Origin: Rhodopseudomonas sp.
GTDB lineage: Bacteria; Pseudomonadota; Alphaproteobacteria; Rhizobiales; Xanthobacteraceae
Assembly (NCBI RefSeq): GCF_013377015.1
Contig: NZ_JACABA010000001.1
Span: forward strand, 1,013,554 to 1,077,553
Reading direction: 5' to 3'
DNA length: 64,000 nucleotides
Below, in pieces: positions 63,152 to 64,000 of the stretch. The translations under genes were made by a program, and so were the position numbers. Numbering within the stretch: the stretch's first letter is position 1; each line of letters opens with the position of its first letter. Under the pieces are notes generated by a model that was not told the origin of the DNA, searched no databases, and saw only the letters and a list, made by a program, of their open reading frames with translations.

Positions 63152-63663
63152 CGCGTCCTCCCGATTGGTTGCGGTCCGATCGCCGCAGTGGTGAAAAGAT
63201 AGTGCCGTCTCGGTGTCCGCGCAAGCAGACACTTGTCACCGCAGGCTCAACGTCACGTTTTTGAAGTGTGCATTGCGAAACAACATGCCCGGCACACGAA
63301 CCTTCGCACCTGCACAAACAACTCTGCGTGAAGTCGAGCGCGCGCCAGCAACGTCGGCCGCCACGCGCATGGCTGGCTTGACGGCGCACCGATGGTGGAT
63401 CGCAGTGCAATGCAGGTCGGCCTTTGCAACCATATCAACCAAGAAAGCGCCAGCGCAGCATAGCATTGATGCCTTGAATCGAATTGACTCGACCGAACGC
63501 GGAGCGAAACGACGCGTAGTTGCGTCGGAGCCGTATTACGCTTCTCTCTGATGGTGGATGTGCTAGCATTCAAAAGTTGCGGCCTGCATGCGGGCCACGA
63601 CAATTTACTTCTAGGGCTCAAAACAATAATCGCGGCCGGCCATCGGCCGCATAGGGAGTGGCG
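63152..63663. other. Divergent promoter region between pqqA and a dehydrogenase gene
   Basis: About 510 bases with no credible gene. It must hold promoters in both directions. Relatively AT-rich compared with surroundings from 63440 to 63640. Confidence 0.5.
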
Positions 63664-64000
63664 CGATGAAGTCGGTGTTCAATCGATCCGTTGTTGCGTG
63701 CGCGGCGATCCTTGCGATCGCGGCGATCGGGCAGGCCAGCGCACAGGGCAAGCTGAAGAGCTATCAATCCGGCACCAAGGAATTCTGGACCCATCCTCCG
63801 GACGATTGGTTCCTCGGCGACGAAACTGAAGCCCAGAAAGGCCTCGCGCCGCCCGCGGGCCCGCCGACCGGCGCATCCGAGGCCGAACTCGCGGCGATGA
63901 TGAAGAAGATCAAGCTGCCGCCCGGCTTCAAGATCGAGGTCTACGCCTCGGGCGTGCTGGCCGCGCGGCAGATGGCCTGGGGCGACAAGGGCACGCTGTT
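63664..64000 (+). CDS. Exported, probably PQQ-dependent sugar dehydrogenase (partial, runs off the window)
   Basis: The first 112 codons are present. A signal peptide (MKSVFNRSVVACAAILAIAAIGQASA) is followed by WTHPPDDWFLGDETEAQKGLAPP and then IKLPPGFKIEVYASGVLAARQMAWGDKGTL, the first blade of the sorbosone/glucose-dehydrogenase beta-propeller. GGGAG ribosome site. Its position across from the pqq operon supports PQQ as its cofactor. The substrate cannot be known from this portion. Confidence 0.8.

Noticed and set aside
1-64000. CRISPR arrays, tRNA/rRNA genes, transposases, integrases, prophage genes
   Set aside because: Looked for regularly spaced repeats, cloverleaf-like and mobile-element signatures; none were seen.

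Overview
The window is about 64 kb of GC-rich alphaproteobacterial chromosome. It looks like Rhodopseudomonas or a close Nitrobacteraceae (Bradyrhizobium-group) relative. Reasons: a form II Calvin-cycle operon in the order cbbF-P-T-A-M, a RubisCO-like protein next to a cupin, a pqqABCDE operon, several branched-chain amino acid (Liv) transport genes, two c-di-GMP turnover proteins, FixK/FNR-like half-site pairs, and nested GC-rich palindromic repeats of the type common in this group. This placement is from gene content and protein resemblance only; no tRNA, rRNA, integrase, insertion sequence or CRISPR array was seen.

Layout. 1-12.1 kb: Liv-type binding protein, TPR/methyltransferase, an exonuclease plus ATP-dependent DNA ligase pair (the ligase carries an in-frame palindromic repeat), a MATE exporter, a metallo-hydrolase, pyrD with a DUF952 gene, a LexA-like S24 regulator, a periplasmic alpha-carbonic anhydrase and a caspase-fold protein that has lost both catalytic residues. 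12.7-16.6 kb: an unrecognised 579-residue protein with a DxDTTA motif, a nuclease-fold protein lacking its usual catalytic Glu, and an alanine/serine-glyoxylate-type aminotransferase. 16.7-21.5 kb: a four-gene Liv ABC transporter with a permease-ATPase fusion. 21.9-31.2 kb: SUMF1-type protein, HtpX, an LLM flavin monooxygenase, a class III nucleotide cyclase, a cytochrome P450, an SDR and a GGDEF-EAL protein.

31.3-41.7 kb: a low-oxygen-looking operon (cysteine-rich protein, small cytochrome c, acyl-CoA dehydrogenase) behind a FixK-like box, a membrane protein behind a second, better box, a large Cache-PAS-GGDEF-EAL protein, the RubisCO-like protein/cupin pair (probable methylthioadenosine-to-isoprenoid salvage), and a gamma-glutamyltransferase homologue. 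41.8-49.0 kb: a same-strand cluster FabI / MaoC-phosphotransacetylase fusion / acetate kinase / two CoA-transferase subunits / DUF3141 alpha-beta hydrolase. This looks like a module interconverting short acyl-CoA, acyl-phosphate, ATP and free acid. 49.1-52.6 kb: GNAT acetyltransferase, basic amino acid decarboxylase, DUF427.

52.7-59.3 kb: the complete cbbFPTAM operon (transcribed leftward, ending at a good terminator). Upstream of it lies a decayed fragment of a gamma-glutamyltransferase gene. 59.7-63.2 kb: pqqEDCBA read leftward, including the 26-codon precursor gene pqqA. The window ends inside a secreted, probably PQQ-dependent, sugar dehydrogenase that would use the cofactor.
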